Source of the DNA: Casuarina equisetifolia
Lineage: Eukaryota; Streptophyta; Magnoliopsida; Fagales; Casuarinaceae
Assembly: GCA_028551475.1 (NCBI GenBank)
Contig: CM052362.1
Location: 24,348,021-24,412,020 of the forward strand
DNA length: 64,000 nt
Direction of reading: 5' to 3'
The notes beneath the pieces were generated by a model that ran no database searches, was not told the origin of the DNA, and worked only from the letters and a program-made list of their open reading frames with translations. Within the stretch, counting starts at the first letter, position 1. Every line of letters starts with the position of its first letter. Made by a program: the position numbers and the translations under genes. This document shows positions 1-12,300 of this stretch, piece by piece.

Positions 1-1043
1 TGTCTCTGTCTGAGACAGAGAGAGAGAGAGAGAGAGAGCAGAGGGCTGGGAAGAGAGTTAGAAATCTCTGTCTAAGTTGAAGGCTTACCCAGCAAGAGCA
101 GAGTGAATACCCATTTCTGAAAACTGGAGTATTTCTAAAGCACCCTTTGGTTAGTGAACAGAAACACGGAAGGTAACTGACTACTGAATGAAGTGGGTGA
201 AGGGATGAAGAAACCCTTCGGATGCTTTTCAAGGGTGAAACTTTTGGCAGCCAAATTCAGAAAGAGATCCTTTGGTAATCATGTCTGCATCAGAATCAAC
301 AACAACCCACCAACTCGATAGTTTAAAAAACATGGTGCAAGCCAGAACTTTTGATCATTTTCCATTAAACTACCACTTTTGCCAAAAAATTGACAAATGA
401 CGGACACAAGAAGTAGCTGCACACTTTTTGGAGAACCAAGTAGTTCTTGCAGCAGGATAAAGGAGATAAACCAATTGCACTTCTGTGAAAACCCAAGTAC
501 AAACCCCGACCATGTATTGCAAGTTTGCAGAGCTCAACAGTAATGTCTTTACAAATTTGACTAATCCCAAAGCTAAACCAAGCTGCTAACTCTTACTGTG
601 ACTAGAAGACGATGAATTAACAATTAATTTGGTCATATCTCATTTTTTGAACATAGAGGAAGCAAGAAGGCAGGTCAAAACCACAATCACTCGCAAACCA
701 GATCTAATTTGAAAGGCCAGCAGCCACATTGATCAAGAATGCTCAGAAGATGGTAATTTAACAACGAAAAAGTTCATTTTCATCTAGTGATATGCATCGA
801 ACATTCCTTTACACATGATTATTCCCATCAGAAAGAAAGAAAGAAAAAAAGAAAAAAAGAACGATGATCATAAACAAAAATGATCACTTAAAAGCAACTG
901 GACATGCACCACAAGTTTCTGGGAAATGAACACTTATATCAAGTTCCCATTCACAAAGATGGTGTGGTGTCTCACTAGTCAGCGTCACCAGTGTCGGAAA
1001 GCAGAAGCCTTGAAACATTCTGTCCAGGTCGCCATTCCCGTTG
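1..1043. other. 3' flank of the DUF1639 gene; no other gene seen
   Basis: No recognisable coding region on either strand. The part next to 1044 is likely the 3' untranslated region of the minus-strand DUF1639 gene, because its last coding exon holds only two codons. An (AG)11 microsatellite lies at 17-38 and purine-rich low-complexity DNA at about 833-861. Confidence 0.5.
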
Positions 1044-2114
1044 CTACCTCTGCAAGAATGAATTTCCACGGGCGTTTAGCTCACGAAGCTGAATAAACCC
1101 AGTAATCGAGAACAAAAACCATCGCGAGTGCCCTTTTTCAGAGGTGAAAGGACAAAAGGAAGGAAGAAAATTTTCCAGATTCTCCCGGCAACCAATCAAG
1201 ATCAAACACCGACGGAGAACAAGAAGTAATTACCTTGCCGCTCTCGGTGGAATCAGGAACCTTGTAGGAATCGAGCGTAATCTCCGACAACCACAACCCC
1301 GGGAATAAAGACTGCAGAGAAGACAATAACACAAAATCAAAATCCGTAACGGAAGAACGCAAGATCGTCATGGAAAGCAGAGAGGAACAAGAATTGTTGA
1401 GCTTACATCCAATTGCTTCTGAACATTCCTCGGCCGCTTCTTGGGCCTTCTCGGTGGCCTGTGTCCCAGAACCGCCATGAAATCCTCCTCGATCTCCTTT
1501 CTCGACAGTGACACGGTCAACTTGGTTCTCGCCTCCTTCTTCTCCGGCACTCCTCCCCCGACTCCCCCTCTCAGCCTCGGCGACCTCGCGCCACCATTGT
1601 TCTCGTTCCTCAACGGCGAAGACGACATCACCTTCTTCCTCTCCTCGATCCTCAACCCCTTCCCTCCTTCAATCGGAGCCCTACACGCTGCTCTCCTCGT
1701 CCTCAAATTCCACGGCCTCGCTGCCTCCGCCGCCACCGCCGGAGACTCCTCGGTGACCTCCTCCATCTCTTCCTCCTCTTCAATTTCCTCATCTTCTTCC
1801 TCTTCCTCCACCTCCTTCCGAAAGATCGCGTCTTTCATCTTGTCAGCCGCCGTCTTCAGATCAAACAATAGCTTCTCCCTCACCGCCTCGATCCCCTCCT
1901 CTGGTCTCCAATCCCTCTTCCTCTTCCTCTCCAATTCCCTACGCCTCGTTACCAGCGAAGTCTCCGGTTTCGGAGCCGGAGATCGCCGATCACCTTCCTC
2001 TACCCCCTCCTGATGACTCGGTTTCATGCACCGCAGGTACCTCTGGTTCCCCCACTTCAAACACGGCAAAGTGAAATTATGCAGCGCCTTCGATCTCTCC
2101 GGTCCCATCGCCAT
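1044..2114 (-). CDS. DUF1639 family protein (plant-specific, unknown function)
   Basis: Three coding exons on the minus strand: 2114-1407, 1311-1234 and 1049-1044, giving 263 residues. Both introns are GT-AG and the joins fall between codons. The N-terminus (MAMGPERSK, then LPCLKWGNQR) and the C-terminal block (residues about 199-255, with GHRPPRRPKKRPR, QKQLD and SLFPGLWL) are the conserved signature of the DUF1639 family (PF07797). Between them are an acidic run (about residues 101-120) and the family motif PWNLRTRR at 134-141. The basic stretches suggest, but do not prove, a nuclear location. The conserved start at 2114 is preferred; an in-frame ATG at 2171 would add 19 non-conserved residues. 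The last coding exon is only AGG plus a TAG stop, so it is the least certain part. Biochemical function is unknown for the whole family. Confidence 0.85.
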
Positions 2115-2360
2115 GGCCGTCTCAGGTCTTCTTGCTGTCTCCACCTCTCCGCCCGCACGCACACACACCATCTATCGCAATGGACTCCACCAGAGAGCAC
2201 TCAGATCAGAGCTCTCCACCCTTCCCCTCGGTCTTCCTCCCAAGATTTTCACCGGAAATTTGTCCTCTCGGAGAATTTTTCTCCTTTTCGGTCTTCGTAT
2301 GTGCTCTCTCTGTTTCTCTCTCCGTCTTCTTTCTCTCGCAATATCGCCGGGAAGCACAAG

Positions 2361-2370
2361 TTTATATATA
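2361..2370 (-). promoter_or_regulatory. TATA box of the DUF1639 gene (candidate)
   Basis: On the minus strand this reads TATATATAAA, about 250 bp upstream of the ATG at 2114. A start site near 2330 and a 5' leader of roughly 215 nt would follow. Called from consensus only. Confidence 0.5.
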
Positions 2371-5300
2371 CAAAGCGAAGAGGTAGAGAGAGGGCGGTTT
2401 TAACGTTCGGGTTAATGTTGGGCTCGTGCTAAAATGCGCCATGGGTGTTTTGAGTGCGCGCTGCTGGGCTTTCCCGGGTGATCCGTCGTTTTTGAGTGAC
2501 GGTGCGTTCTACGATGTCTCTTCTCCTAGCCGTTGATTCGTTTAAAGCCCCCTTCTATAAAATCTTCTGTTTCGTTTCCGTACACTCTCTTGAGAATCAA
2601 GCGATTGCGTCCAAAATCAGGATTCAAAATTGCTTATAAAATTCTTTTCTCTTTCGTCTTCCATTGGATTATTGGGTTTTACGGGATGTCAAGTGCCTCA
2701 AGCATGGCATGCAGTTCATTAGTAGTAACAGATTTTGATGCAAAATTCTCAAAGACACGAGTTAAAAGTTGCTGGTTTTGGGTCATTGGCCATTGAATCT
2801 TGCCCTTCCTGCCAATGTCCTTTAAGCTTAAGGTGTGACCACCACAATTGAAGGTTGGTTTTAATCCTACTTGTTATATGCTTATGTTCATATTTCAAAA
2901 ATTAACCTAATAGAAGAAATAGTCAAACTCATTTGAATTTCACTTTCTGATTACTATAGGTCTCAGGGTCTCTAACAAAATAATGCTTGGAATTCCAATA
3001 GTGTTAGGACTAGGATTAATTTGAAATGTTTTATTACTAGTTTGTCCCGATTTTTGTGGTTGCTTAGCCAAATTTCACTAATTTCAGTCAAATTTTAAAA
3101 TCTAAGCCGCGATAAAAATGGCCCACCGTTCCACCACTTTTCAATTTAAAATACTTCCTAAATACATAAACTGTTATTTTAATCTGGAAAGCATGTAACT
3201 TGCGACACAAGCATCCAATGAGTAAGGTTTTCATCTCTTCCTATTGGTGCAAATTGACATCATCCCAATTGTTAGAGGAACCAAATCAAATAATTCTTCC
3301 CCTAACATTTCTGTGGGCAATATTGTAGGACATTGTGGGGTTCATTGATTAAGCTAGTTCCTACCTCCCCAAACCATGAATGGAGTGGTTACCCTAATTC
3401 TTGATTGCCTCCTTTCACCTGCCTGTCCATGTCTTATCACCTCTATTTAACAATAGATTGATTGTTTGAGACCAAAAAGGTTATAGTAAACAACGCTCTA
3501 TAATTCCGGCATGACTTTTATATTGTTTATTAAAATAATTATTTTTTATTTTTAAAACTTGCTTGTAAAGAATGGGGTGATTTATTACAATATTAAGTAA
3601 TTTATAACATACTAAGTACTATTAGATAATCTAATTTATTTGTTAGAAATAAGTTTAAAGTTCAATAAAAGTAGTTGGCTCATGAATTTTACAATTTTTT
3701 ATTTAAACACCATCTAATGATAGTATTTTTTTAATGTATAACCTCTTTTTCTATTATTCTTTGACATACTTAACATTAATTTCAAAACTAAACGAAGTAA
3801 AATAAATGCTTATTGTACATTAGACACATTTGAAGGCTTGAGATTAAATATGAATTAAAATGAATCAACTTAGTCTATAATACTATGTTAAAAATATATA
3901 TAGTTCCAATATGAAAGTTAAATAATAAGTAATGAAACATTTTTTATTATATTATAAAGTTGTGAAATTTGAAAGTTACGTATGTGAATTATAAGTCAAA
4001 GCAAGACATTATTCACTTGAACCATGAATTATGATATTAGTTAAAAAGTTAATTCGTTATGAGTTGACTATTTATTAGAATATAGATAATTCCATAACAA
4101 ATTACAAACAATGTAAAAATCCAACATTTGCATAAATCTATTTATATAGAAGTTGTTTTTCATTCTTTCATGAGGAAATAATAAGGAAGACTTTTAATAC
4201 ATCATGTCATGAAAAAACCTTATAACGTGGTATCATTTTTTTGCTCTCGTAAAAATAATTTCAAGACACGTGCGGATTGCGATGTTATATCAATTAGAAA
4301 GTCAGTCGTGTACTCGGCGTATATGTATAGAAGACTTCACGTAGGAAGCGGTCGGACTATAAAATAAAGTCCACACGGTCGTACCACAATGCAAGCCAGC
4401 GTATTTATAAATAGCATGTCATTAAATGATTCCTCTTCAATGGTACAGAGGCATCGTTTTCTTCAACAAACAGTTAAAGCATATTAGGTTGGACATACAA
4501 ATGAATTGAAAGTGACGCAGAAACAAAGAATGTGTGAAGTTAAAGAAACCCCTTCGAAGTTTTCCGTGTCTCGTGTGTTTAGACATGGATTGGGTCCAAA
4601 CACCTAATATGAAGTACAAGGATAAATTCTTAAATATGTTAATTGTTTTACCCTTTTGATAGATGAGAATTGTCAAAGTAAGTAATTACTTTATTACAAA
4701 TCGATTTATATCCAAACAAAAAAAAAGTTTATTTTATTTTGAAGATGTTTTTTAAACAAAATTTAAGTAATGTAAGATATTTTACAAACTATTCTTAGCA
4801 TACATTTTCACTATCTACATAAATTGTAGATTTTGTTATTGTGTAATATGTCTCATTTCTTACATAGAAGATGTAACCATATAAATAACTCGTTGATGGT
4901 AATTACAGGCCTCCAAGGCTTGTAAGTAAAACAATTATCATGTGCATTGGTTATTAAGAAAAAATGTAAATCATTAAATATATATTAATATATATCACTG
5001 ATTTCTAGTATTAGAAATTATTACTTTTTGAATATTGTAAATAAGGACTATTTAATATAAAACATGAGAAACAAATAATTACATTATATATATATATATA
5101 TAAGTTATCTATATTGTCTATGAATCAACGACTATATATAAAGAATTCCTCAAGTATAAAAAAGAAAACTGAAAATGACAAAAATTATATTATCCAAAAT
5201 AGTCTCAATAGAAAATGTTAGATGTCAAATCACGGTAAACAATTAATTGAAACATTGCATAAGAGATGACACAGAACTTATGAATTTATGATGTTTTAGT

Positions 5301-5890
5301 TTTATTGAATTGGCAAAGTGAGTTTAGTTTAACATTTGTTGATAGAAAATTTATAATATTTTAATTCTATAAAATACGAAAACAAAAATCTTTATTAAAA
5401 GGAAAAATTACCTCTCACATTTATATTCTGCTGCATAAAATAAGAATTCAAGATCTGTTTCGTTATCCTATAATATAACTTGGTTTAATGGCTCAATGAT
5501 TTGGATTCTTTACTTATTGCTTGAACATTTGTTACCAAAATGACCTTAGTTTGATTCGTGATCAGACGCCGTCCAATCAAATGGCTGCTTCTGTACCTAA
5601 CATAATCGCATGGTAGGTAGCGCATGCTCGAAATACGGACCACCGCGACATCCGCTGATCTTTTAAATGTTCCAGCTAACATATGGTACTCGATATTGAA
5701 AAAATACAATACAGTTCAACGTTCAAACTTCAAAACTAAGAATGTAACGGCTAGCTGCTGTTGCTTAGTAATATAATATATTCGAGTTCAAAATCCGACC
5801 GACCACCATCTTTTTACAGCTTGGCTCCCCACCACAAATCAGATCAGCTGAAAGCTTTCGCCTTTTTGGTTCGTTAAAAGCTTCCCCACC
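2371..5890. other. AT-rich intergenic spacer, no gene recognised
   Basis: Separates the divergent DUF1639 and DUF761 genes. The first few hundred bases hold the upstream region of the minus-strand gene. From about 2850 to 5700 the DNA is strongly AT-rich, with short TA runs (for example around 5080-5102) and no ORF resembling a known protein. It may contain decayed transposon DNA, but no termini could be defined. Confidence 0.5.
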
Positions 5891-5989
5891 ATGGCTCGAC
5901 CTTTGAAGCTCCCAGCTAAACTTTCAGCTGCTAAAAGGAGCGTATCACTCTATCCCTTACCTCTCTGTTTACTTACCCAGCCGCCATGA
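5891..5989 (+). promoter_or_regulatory. Upstream ORF overlapping the DUF761 start codon
   Basis: A 32-codon ORF begins with an ATG in near-ideal context (ccaccATGg) and ends in TGA whose T and G lie inside the main ATG, an ATGA overlap at 5986-5989. The peptide (starting MARPLKLPAK) resembles nothing recognised. If transcription starts upstream of 5891, for example from the AT-rich TATA-like stretch near 5768-5780, ribosomes would meet this ORF first. DUF761 translation would then need leaky scanning or reinitiation. Whether the mRNA includes it is unknown. Confidence 0.4.
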
Positions 5990-6477
5990 AAGTGCCCAGA
6001 AAGAGACTCCTCGTTCTCCAAAAGCTTTCAAATTTTCTGAAAGCTCCGATCTTCGTTTCCAGAATGAGAAAACCAATCATTCCGAAACTTGTTTTTCTTA
6101 AGAAGGCAAGGAAGGTTAAGAAGTTCGTGTTCCTCAAGCATTACAACTATGACTTCCTCCAGGAGTACCAGTTCTCCGCTTCCAGCACTCCCCTCATTCA
6201 CTACCGCAGAAACCATTCCAAGAGCCGACGGCTTCGAGATATCTATTCCATGTTCTTTCTCTGTAGATGTTTGGGCAGCCGGAGAGCTGAAGGAGGGGAT
6301 GCAGATTACAGATTAGAAGCTCTGCATTCTTTGCCTACCATAGAAGGTGCAGTGGCAAGGCAAATTTTGGAGCCCTTTGATCCGGTTGAAGAAGATGATT
6401 CAGTTGATGAGAGAGCCGAGATGTTTATCCAGAGATTCTATGAAGAGATGCGGATGCAGAGGCAAGAATCGCTTTAG
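5986..6477 (+). CDS. DUF761 / cotton-fibre-expressed protein family
   Basis: Intronless gene for 163 residues. The C-terminus (about 141-163: acidic, then VDERAEMFIQRFYEEMR) is the DUF761 motif (PF05553) found at the end of plant cotton-fibre-expressed proteins. The middle block with KHYNYDFLQEYQFS, STPLIHY and a Cys-containing FFLCRCLG segment is also typical of this group. The N-terminal 60 residues are very basic (many K/R with hydrophobics) and could be an amphipathic membrane-associating region, but no clear signal peptide is present. Function in the family is poorly defined. The start is the first ATG of this frame with conserved sequence after it; the overlapping uORF at 5891-5989 is the unusual feature. 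Confidence 0.85.
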   Translation: MKVPRKRLLVLQKLSNFLKAPIFVSRMRKPIIPKLVFLKKARKVKKFVFLKHYNYDFLQEYQFSASSTPLIHYRRNHSKSRRLRDIYSMFFLCRCLGSRRAEGGDADYRLEALHSLPTIEGAVARQILEPFDPVEEDDSVDERAEMFIQRFYEEMRMQRQESL

Positions 6478-9264
6478 CAAATCATGCAAGTGCGAGGCAC
6501 AGATATTGATGTTATCGAGTTTCTTGTTTTTGCTTTGTTTTATCTTTCCTTGTCGTCCATTCTCCACAGGTTTTTTGGTGATGGTGGAGATGGGGTTTGA
6601 TTTTACCATTTGTCCAGTGATTTTTTAAGCTTTGTTTTCGCATCGAAGGTCCAATTTTTTATGCTACGTAAGAGCTTACAATTTTTTATCCATGGCAGAG
6701 TACTTGGTTCTAATTAATTATCTCGTCTAATTATGTTCGACCTCTCGGCTATTGCTTTGGTCGGATGGAGACAAATGGAAGGCATTGGTGGGGATTGGCT
6801 TTTCTGTTCTTGGTCATTATCTCTAGTCTTTTGTGCAATAGATTGGCGTTGCTGATAGTCAAATGCTTTCATGAAAAGCTACGATGACTTTTCCTCTAAT
6901 ATTCTAAACAAATTAAGTGCTGCCTACAAAGGGTTTGTTCGGGGTCGTCAAAAGTTTGAAAAATGGGCGAGGCAGGAGGATGTCCATGTCGCCAGGCCCG
7001 TATAACGCAATCTAAACGATGATTAGTTGTTACAACATCCATTTGTTTATTTAAAACTGATACACAAATGAATATAATGTTCTATAAATAAGAATATAAC
7101 AAAAGACATGGTAGATTCATCATGCTCGGGTAATCAATAGGTAAAGAAAGATCTAATTTGAAATTTTCAACCTTTAGTATCATATATTAATAAAATCCCC
7201 ATACAATCAATCTAGCATTCACAAGAATTTGTCACCCATGGTGCAGTCGAGTTAATAAGAATGGTTCGTGTGAAAAATAAATCTTCTTGTCTTGATGCAC
7301 GATAAAAATTGTTACTTATCAATTTACTTACTACATAAAGTTTGGTGGTGAATTGCATCTCCTTAACCCCATTGCATTCTTTGAGATAAGTTATTGCTTT
7401 CCAATTTATCAAACCAATTTACCTACTAGGCAAAATTTAGTGGAAATTTTGGGTTATAAAGAAAAACAATGTAAGATAAGACAAGCTTCATTTTCAAGTT
7501 TTCTTGGTGTCAATGAGTTGTTTAGGAAAGGAATGACAGGTAACCAGAAGTTGAACATTGAAAATCCAGCTATGGTTATGAGAATCCAAGAACTCAAGGA
7601 ACTCCGCCTAATGTCTTGCTTTGTCACGTTCCATAATATTATATACCTCTTATTGCATCAAAGCGGATTACTTGCTACGGTTTTGGGATTTCACACCTCT
7701 GGGTTTTCCCATCCATGAAGGGATCTTCTAGGAACTTTGGATAACAGTATTGCCGGGGAATCACCCTTCACCACGATGGACCTTGGGGTGTGTAAATTGT
7801 ACTTTATTTGTGGAGCTGACAATCTTTTGAGATCCAACGTCGTTCATTTCACTCCCCAAGGCATGCATGTGTGTGTAAAGGCAAGAGCAGCGTGAACCAT
7901 GCCCCTTAACTATTAAAATATCATATAAAATGACATGTCTGTTTGAGTTTTATTGTGTCAAAAAAATTTGTTCGATAACCATTTCTGACACAAGAGAAAG
8001 AACTTTTATTGTTCTGAATAAGACTAAACTTTCTAAGATTGTGCTGGGGTTTAAATTCAAGTGCAATGCTATTTTACATGTAAACATATTCCAACAAAAT
8101 TTATTTATCCATATTAAGGGCAAATGAATATGATAAAAATAATAAATATGAGTTCTATGTGTTATTAGTGGTGTTGATGTTCAATCTTACATCACCAAGA
8201 AAACATCCTGCGAGGAAATTTAGATGTAATAAATATCTCTATTTTTTAAAAGTTAACTTTTGAATTAATACAAATTTTATAACATGATATAAAAGCTTGA
8301 TTCTACTTAATATTCTAATGAAAATGAGTAATCCAAAGCTTAAAAAATAAAAATAGTATGACAAGATGATTTTGATCAAACCATTGTGATAAAAGAATAC
8401 ATTAATAGTGTAAATATTCAATCTTATACTATTAAATAAGGGTCATATGATATTTTTTCTATATACCAGTTTTCTCAAATTAGCTTTTGATTCAAATATA
8501 TACTTTATAACATTGTTACCCAATTTTTATTTGAATAAGTTTTGACAAGGAAAAATAAAGACTCTTACTCGACTTTAGAAAAGATAAAATTGTTTAAACA
8601 TTGTAGTGTTCAGCCACAATGACTCCGAGGTCCCCCACTCTAAAACAGAAGTAGAACGTTTTATCTTGTCGTGTTTGTTGTTGGGTCACTTTTGGATTCT
8701 TGAATCATCGTGGAGCAAAATGTGATGTGGCCCATATGTGTTGGGCTAAGGTCCATCCATTTTATTGCCCAAATTGGACGACCAATGACAAATTTTTCTC
8801 CATTCCTACTATTGTTATTGCTATTTTTGATGTCAGTTAGAATAAAGATGAGTGCCTTCAACTATAGATAAATTATTATAAGTTATTATTAACACCTACT
8901 CATAATTAATAAGATATAAAGTTATAAAATTTCTATAACAGAAAATAAATAATATAAAATATTTTAACAACTCAGAATCGTAAGAAGATAAAACCTATGA
9001 GTTTTGTAAGTAATATAATGTAAACAATGTGGAGGCTGTGATTATATATGAACATATTATAATTGTAATATATAATTTTTTTTTTTTTTTTACTTATAGT
9101 ATATATAAGAAACGAGAGATATTTAATATAAATTGCATATCGGAAGAATATATACCTAACATGACTTAATTTGATAATTGTGCTTTCATTCAACCAAAAA
9201 GATAACGGTCGAGGCAAGTACCTTACGTTGGCGTTTTAACTACGGCGAACTGTGCTTCTTAAGG
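6478..9264. other. Intergenic spacer between DUF761 and CysRS genes
   Basis: The first 200-300 bp are probably the 3' untranslated region of the DUF761 gene. The rest shows no recognisable gene. The longest open stretch (7353-7718, plus strand) has no ATG start and no similarity I recognise. Two related imperfect hairpins lie near 8161-8195 and 8401-8435. The DNA from 8870 to 9170 is extremely AT-rich, with a T run at about 9077-9090. Confidence 0.45.
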
Positions 9265-9273
9265 TTAGGGTTT
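9265..9273 (+). promoter_or_regulatory. Telo-box (TTAGGGTTT) near the CysRS start
   Basis: The sequence is the reverse of the plant telo-box AAACCCTAA, 58 bp before the ATG at 9331. Telo-boxes are known in promoters and first introns of plant translation-machinery genes such as ribosomal proteins and eEF1A. Its presence here fits an aminoacyl-tRNA synthetase. Function is inferred. Confidence 0.4.
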
Positions 9274-9330
9274 CATTGCATTCTCACGCGCCGGAGAGGA
9301 GGAGGAGGAGGAAGAGAGTTTGGAGCTCGG

Positions 9331-12300
9331 ATGGCAATGGAGGAAGAATTCAGGGTCTACAACTCGATGACGCAGCAGAAGGAGATCTTCAAGCCGCAGG
9401 TCCCGGGGCATGCCAGCATGTACGTCTGTGGCGTCACCGCCTACGATCTCAGCCATCTCGGGCACGCTCGCGCCGCCGTCAACTTCGATGTGCTCTACAG
9501 GCATGTTTCCTGAATTTCAGTCTCTTAATTTGTGTTAACTCCCTTTAGTGGTTGTCTGATATGTAATAGGACGAGAGTTGGGTGGTAATGGAAAGGATGG
9601 AAATGTTTTTTTGGCGAATTTGGCTATTGATCAGAAAATCTTTCGTGTTGATTGTGTAACGCTGAGAAATGAATGGTGTTCTGGAAGGAATTCTTTTTTC
9701 GACGTCAAAGAAGCCTAGGAATTACAATGTATAATACGATTCGTTGTGAAGGAAAAAGTAGATATCCATGCTTGTATTTTTTGTAGCGAATGATGCCATA
9801 CTTTGCCATATAACTCATGCAATTTTTGTTTAGTGGGTTGCTTAATTAGTGTGCTGGAAATTTTATAGTAGACTTAAATAAGGAGGAATAGTAATCAGTT
9901 TGTGGTTGTCATGCTTTTCCCTGATTTTGAGCTCTGCAGATACCTACAACACTCGGGCTATCAAGTTACATATGTACGGAATTTCACTGATGTCGATGAC
10001 AAGGTGAGAGTCATAAATATTGAGAGTTTCTACTGGATTCGTCAGTTTATATACATGCTGGAGGACAAGCCAACTGTCGTTACTTTTGTACATGACTTCC
10101 TGTATATGTGTACACCTTCATTCATGCGTTCACTTCATGGTTTTATATAGGATCGTATAAGAGTTTTCAGGCTTCAATTTTGAATGAATTCGTAACCAAA
10201 CGTTTCAAAGATTTTAGAGAGCAAAAAAAGTAGAATGAAAGGGTAAGACCTATGTGTTTGTATGTGTGTGTATGTGTGTGCATCTACAAATTGTTAAGCA
10301 CACCTTTTTCGGGTAACCTGGGAGGACTTATAACAACTTCCCACAAAAAATGAGTGACATGGAACTAATGAAGGATGGCTATAACAGAATAGAAGTAGGA
10401 ATTCTCCTAGTTCAGTTGTCCTCGTTGGAGTCAAGAGTAATCAATTGATTGGAATTGTAGGAAATGTCTGGTAGAGGATTGTGTTCATAGGGTTCTACAA
10501 TCTATTAAGGAATTATTTCAGTTGTACCCATGCTTCTTTTCCTTTTTTTTTTTTTTTTGATAGATGTGTTGTATCCTTGAGTTATATACAAGAACCCACA
10601 ACTTTGGTGTTAGCCTTCAGCTAATAAGAATTTTTTATCCATCAAGTTCTGAATCTTGCTTTACTGCTTCTTCCAAGTTATCTCTATTCCTCCTGTCCCT
10701 GCATCTTTACCAAACGTAAGACACAAACTGGCTCTAGACACATCAATTGCCCAACTGTCCACTATGTGTTCTGTTGCTTAGTCTTGTAGGAGATTCATTG
10801 TTATGACTAATCTGTCCTTTGAGGGTTTTGGCATTTCAGTTCTTCGTAAACCTTTGTTTGGCTCTGATGATTCTTGCATGTGGCAATTTGGAGTCTGGAT
10901 ACAGTTCAACTGAAATGAGTAAAGCTTTTGGTCTGATGCCGGGGGATGATATTTATATCATGGATTCAAATTCCTTAAAAATTCAGTGTTGGAGAATTGT
11001 GTTGAGTTGACAGATGTAAAGTTTAGAAAATGAAGGGATATTGAATCTGTCCAATATTTTTCATTAAGGATTGGAATTTACCAAATTTCTTTTTTCATAA
11101 GTTGCTGCAGTTTTTGTACCATATAGAACGTTTATCTTTAGCGATCATAAATCTTTTCAGGCCTTGATGAAAAAGTATTATTGTGACCCCAGTTAATTCT
11201 TTATTGGTTGGCATCCCTAATGCTTATCTAGATATTGCTGTATCTGTATTTCTGCAGATAATTCGTAGGGCAAATGAGCTTGGGGAAGATCCATTAAGTT
11301 TAAGTAATCGTTATTGCCAAGAATATGTTGTTGACATGTCTGATCTTCAGTGCCTCCTTCCTACCCATCAGCCACGTGTTTCCGATCACATGGAACAGAT
11401 AAAGGATATGATATCTCAGGTTTTTTTTTTTCAAACCTAGTATGGTTTCTCTGTTTCTCTTAGAAAGGTTGGGAAATGCATTTTTAGCTACATTCTTTAC
11501 CAAATATCAAGCTTACAATTTCTTTTCCTCGGGAAATAAAAATAGAAGAAGGAAAGTTTTATAGTTTGAGATATTTCCAATCGATTTTCATCTGTCCTGC
11601 TGCAAAAGTTGTCATAGTATTTTCCTAAGGTCCAAATTGGGATCGTAAATACCCATTCTAGCACTTGCTAAAACATATTCTGTATCAGCTGAGAAATATA
11701 GGTATAGTATGTGTTAAACGTAGTGTATTCAGATGTATCTGCTTTTTGCCATGATAAAGATGGCTCTTTTGTATTGATGGACATGTTTATCTTATTTTTT
11801 AAATATATGGCTGGAATTTTTGTAGATTATCACTAAGGACTATGCATACGTAGTTGATGGGGATGTATTCTTTGCTGTTGATAAATTCCCAAACTATGGC
11901 CAATTATCTGGTCAGAAACCAGAACACAACAGGGCTGGTGAACGAGTTGCTATTGACTCAAGAAAGCGTAATCCTGCTGACTTTGCTTTGTGGAAGGTAC
12001 AGAAACGTTTGCAAGTTATATTTTATACGTTGTCTTGTTTATGTCATTCAATTTCTGATATTCTCTTATTACAGGCTGCAAAGCCTGGTGAGCCAAGTTG
12101 GGACAGCCCATGGGGTCCTGGAAGACCAGGGTGGCACATAGAATGCAGTGCGATGAGTGCTCATTACCTGTCCTTCAAGTTTGATATTCATGGTGGTGGA
12201 ATTGATCTGATCTTTCCTCATCATGAAAATGAGATTGCCCAGAGCTGTGCTGCTTGCGAAGAGAGCCGTGTGAGCTACTGGATGCATAATGGGCATGTCA

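Noticed and set aside
1441..2013. 190-codon plus-strand ORF rich in Ser
   Set aside because: It is the antisense shadow of DUF1639 exon 1; the minus frame carries the conserved family motifs and splice sites.
9178..9330. In-frame open stretch upstream of the CysRS ATG, a possible organellar transit peptide
   Set aside because: There is no in-frame ATG before 9331, and the stretch runs through the telo-box/leader.
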